Below are positions 61,806 through 64,000 of a DNA stretch of 64,000 nucleotides, piece after piece. The DNA lies in the NCBI RefSeq assembly GCF_029846715.1, contig NZ_JARVWW010000009.1, positions 124,001 through 188,000 on the forward strand, given 5' to 3'. The notes under the pieces are model-generated. The model searched no databases. It was not told the origin of the DNA and saw only the letters and a list, made by a program, of their open reading frames with translations. How positions within the stretch are numbered: position 1 is the first letter of the stretch; each line of letters begins with the position of its first letter. Made by a program: the position numbers and the translations under genes. This stretch comes from Bradyrhizobium nivariense (GTDB lineage: Bacteria; Pseudomonadota; Alphaproteobacteria; Rhizobiales; Xanthobacteraceae).

Positions 61806-62630
61806 ATGGTCGATCCACTCGCGGAGGTCGTTACGCTGCTCCAACCGAGCGCCGCCTTCTCGAAAGTGGTCAGCGCCGCAGGTCGTTGGCATGTTCGCCG
61901 CTCCGAAGCGGGAAGGCCCTTCTACTGTGTTATCCTCGATGGATCCTGCCGCCTCTCGGTCCACGGACGCGAACCGATCATCCTCCAGGCGGGCGATTTC
62001 GTCCTTATTCCGGCAATATTCGACTTCATGACGTCGAGCTTGGAGCCGCCGAATTGGGAAGACGGCGACACCTCGCCGGTGGCGTTGCCGAATGGCGAGT
62101 TCAGGCTCGGCGTTCAGAAGGGGCCGCCCGACGTTCTGATGCTCATCGGCCACTGTATCTTCGGTTCGCCGGACGCCGCGTTGCTCGTTTCGCTCCTTCC
62201 ACACCTCGTGCGGGTTCGCGGCGAGAAGCGGCTGGCTACCCTCGTGCAGCTCGTTGGTGAGGAATCGCGCGGGACGCGTCCAGCACGAGACGTCATTCTC
62301 GCGCGCCTGCTGGAGGTCCTGATGATCGAGGCCCTTCGCTCCACGACGGGAACGGCGGAGTCCCCAGGTCTTTTGCGCGGGCTCGCCGATGACCGTCTGG
62401 CGGTTGCGATACGACGGATGCACGAAAGTCCATCCCGACCTTGGACCGCGGGCGGTTGGGATCGGATGAGAACAAACGGTGACGAACGCCGATGTACGCT
62501 GAAGTGTCTATTCTCAAGGGGTTTCGAGCAGTGTGCGGACGGTTGCAGACGCTTTGGAACGGGCTTGAACAGCCTAGTTGGTGCCCCTGGCCGGAATCGA
62601 ACCAGCACTCCTTGCGGAACTCGATTTTGA
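61806..62630 (+). pseudogene. AraC-type regulator, DNA-binding domain lost
   Basis: The first about 215 residues form a cupin_6/AraC_N effector domain (VVSAAGRWHVRRSEAGRPFY, ILQAGDFVLIPAIFDFMTS, GCIFGSPDAALLVSLLPHL-like and RLLEVLMIEALRS, RLAVAIRRMHESPSRPWT). Just where the helix-turn-helix should begin (after PWT, about 62450) homology ends and the frame runs on with unrelated sequence and across the antisense of tRNA-Leu to 62630. The HTH part is gone, so it cannot act as a normal regulator. This break is the likely right end of the island. Confidence 0.85.
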
Positions 62631-62663
62631 GTCGAGCGCGTCTACCAGTTCCGCCACAGGGGC
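62579..62663 (-). tRNA. tRNA-Leu (CAA)
   Basis: An 85-base class II tRNA with a GCCCCTG acceptor stem, anticodon loop CUCAAAA (anticodon CAA, reads UUG), a variable arm and encoded CCA. It lies just past the break in the AraC-type gene, so this tRNA marks the right side of the island. Confidence 0.96.
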
Positions 62664-62819
62664 CCTCGGTCGGCCCCAAAACAGGGCGTCGCGAAGCCGG
62701 CGGACTATAGCCATGGACCGGACAGGGTCAACCCGCGCCAAAGTGATGTCAGCGGTTCTCGACAGCCGCATGGGGCGGGGCTAGAGGCTTAGGTCCGCGT
62801 CGATCCGAAAGAGGCTGCC

Positions 62820-63359
62820 GTGACGACCCAGAGTGCCGCAGTACCTGCGTTCAAACCGGCGGCCACGAGCCCCGCGCTGGCCGCTTCGCTCGCGGTCACG
62901 CTGATTGCAGCCGCGACCATCGCGGGCGCCTGGTTCTTCCAGCTGGTGCTCGGGATCGTGCCGTGTCCGCTCTGCCTGGAGCAGCGCTACGCCTATTACC
63001 TCGCGATCCCGCTCGGCCTGCTCATCGCACTCGCGGCGCGAGGCGGCGCGGTGAGGCCGTTGCTGCTCGCGGGCCTTGCGATCCTGGCGCTGGCGACCCT
63101 CGCCAATGCCGGGCTCGGCACCTATCACGCCGGCGTCGAATGGGGCTTTTGGAAAGGGCCGACCGATTGCTCCGGTCCCGTCGTCAATCTCGGCAGCGCC
63201 ACCGACCTGCTGTCGCGGCTCGACACCGTGAAGGTGGTCCGCTGCGACGAGGTGCAGTGGCGCTTCCTTGGCCTCTCGCTTGCCGGCTACAACGTGCTGA
63301 TCTCGCTGTTGATGGCCGTGATCGCCGCGTGGGGATTTGGGGCGACGGCGAAGCGCTAA
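62820..63359 (+). CDS. dsbB: Disulfide bond formation protein B
   Basis: The 179-residue inner-membrane protein has four hydrophobic helices and both periplasmic cysteine pairs: C49-P-L-C52 (VPCPLCLEQR) and C117 (PTDCSGP) with C142 (VRCDEVQ), and the quinone-site arginine after CLEQR. It reoxidises DsbA using ubiquinone. It starts with GTG. It is convergent with the AbrB-family gene (3-base gap). Confidence 0.95.
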   Translation: MTTQSAAVPAFKPAATSPALAASLAVTLIAAATIAGAWFFQLVLGIVPCPLCLEQRYAYYLAIPLGLLIALAARGGAVRPLLLAGLAILALATLANAGLGTYHAGVEWGFWKGPTDCSGPVVNLGSATDLLSRLDTVKVVRCDEVQWRFLGLSLAGYNVLISLLMAVIAAWGFGATAKR

Positions 63360-63362
63360 GGC

Positions 63363-64000
63363 TCAATCATCCACATCGTCCTGCGTGCGGCCGAACAGGT
63401 GCACGATGCCCGGCGTCGCGATCGTCACGAAGACGAAACGCGAGAGGTGATGTGCACCGACGAAGATCGGGTCGATGTGCAGCGTCAGGGCCAGCGCCAG
63501 CATGGCGTCCATCGCGCCCGGTGCGTAGGCGACCACGACGTCGGAGAATTTCACCTGTGTGGTGAGCGCCACGATGCCGACGAAGATCGCGGAGACGGCG
63601 ATGGCTACGGCAAACGAGCCCAGCGCCGCATTGATGTGCCCGGCGAGCGTCTTGATCCGCATCCGCGCGAAGCGGCTGCCGATCAGGGCGCCGATGCCGA
63701 CCAGCGCCACGCCGCGTACCCAGTCCGGCAGGCCGCCCTCGACCCAGCCTGCGCCGTGAAGCACGCTTGAGCCGATCATCGCACCGAACATCCAGCTCGC
63801 CGGAAACTTGATCAGCCGCAGGAGAAGCGCCGCGGCCAGCGAGGCCGCGACCAGCTCGACGAGGTCGAGCGGCGAGGCGATCATCGTCGTCAGCGAAGGC
63901 GCGACGGTGGGCGCGACGCCGGCGAACGCCAGCACCATCGGCAGCGCCGCGGTGAGGATGATGACGCGCATGGTCTGCACCACCGCGATGCCCGGCAGGT
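63363..64000 (-). CDS. AbrB-family membrane protein, C-terminal part
   Basis: The frame is open to the window end (5' part outside). The visible about 211 residues hold several membrane helices of the second AbrB-type repeat: FPASWMFGAMIGSSVLHGAG, LVGIGALIGSRF, VVVAYAPGAMDAMLALALTL, and RFVFVTIATPGIVHLF. This family was once labelled ammonia monooxygenase-like; function is unclear, likely transport or regulation of a small molecule. Confidence 0.9.
   Translation of the reverse strand, partial: LPGIAVVQTMRVIILTAALPMVLAFAGVAPTVAPSLTTMIASPLDLVELVAASLAAALLLRLIKFPASWMFGAMIGSSVLHGAGWVEGGLPDWVRGVALVGIGALIGSRFARMRIKTLAGHINAALGSFAVAIAVSAIFVGIVALTTQVKFSDVVVAYAPGAMDAMLALALTLHIDPIFVGAHHLSRFVFVTIATPGIVHLFGRTQDDVDD

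Overview
The window reads as chromosomal DNA of a Bradyrhizobium-type alphaproteobacterium (order Hyphomicrobiales). This is inferred from the high GC content, a rhizobial 18-stranded-type porin with its typical signal peptide, an MbfA ferritin-like/VIT1 iron exporter preceded by a perfect Irr-box (ICE) palindrome, an AGG/CCU-type initiator tRNA, DUF1127/DUF3775/DUF1488 proteins, and many families of intergenic inverted repeats characteristic of bradyrhizobia. No database search was possible; family names come from recognising motifs and layout.

Layout. 1-1.4 kb: 3' part of a CHASE2-adenylate cyclase. 1.6-11 kb: a peptide-type ABC importer locus with two divergent paralogous solute-binding proteins; the plus-strand operon carries two permeases, two ATPases and, set between the ATPase genes, a GatC/AtzG-like small protein and an amidase, the last four genes joined by 4-base overlaps. 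11-18.8 kb: an AraC regulator, a 1395-residue trimeric autotransporter adhesin, an IalB-like periplasmic protein and a proline-rich anchored periplasmic protein. 19-22.6 kb: a GlsB/YeaQ membrane protein and a type I secretion ABC/HlyD pair without substrate or outer-membrane channel. 22.8-25.5 kb: AMP nucleosidase, a TPR lipoprotein-like exported protein and a DUF1488 protein. 25.5-30.3 kb: a fatty-acid/alcohol set (zinc ADH, AidB-like acyl-CoA dehydrogenase, atypical SDR, enoyl-CoA hydratase). 30.5-37.6 kb: a frameshifted exported protein, GNAT, DUF1127, LysR plus MFS, porin, MarR.

37.6-57 kb is dominated by catabolic or detoxifying enzymes, mostly on the minus strand: a degenerate alpha/beta hydrolase, a Rieske protein overlapping one of two tandem ACMSD-type amidohydrolases, CinA, a SnoaL-like protein, an amidase, MbfA, an epoxide hydrolase, two paralogous metallo-beta-lactamase-fold hydrolases bracketing a GST and an FAH-family hydrolase, two SDRs, CvpA, a GMC oxidoreductase and a coniferyl-aldehyde-type dehydrogenase.

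57.4-62.7 kb is a small accessory island between tRNA-fMet and tRNA-Leu. It shows a partial copy of the tRNA-fMet 3' end about 120 bases downstream of the gene, an IS256-type element about 0.9 kb long that keeps both terminal inverted repeats and an open but internally deleted transposase, a DUF3108 protein, an SDR, an alpha/beta hydrolase and an AraC-type gene that loses its DNA-binding domain just before tRNA-Leu. Backbone resumes with dsbB and an AbrB-family membrane protein that runs off the window end.
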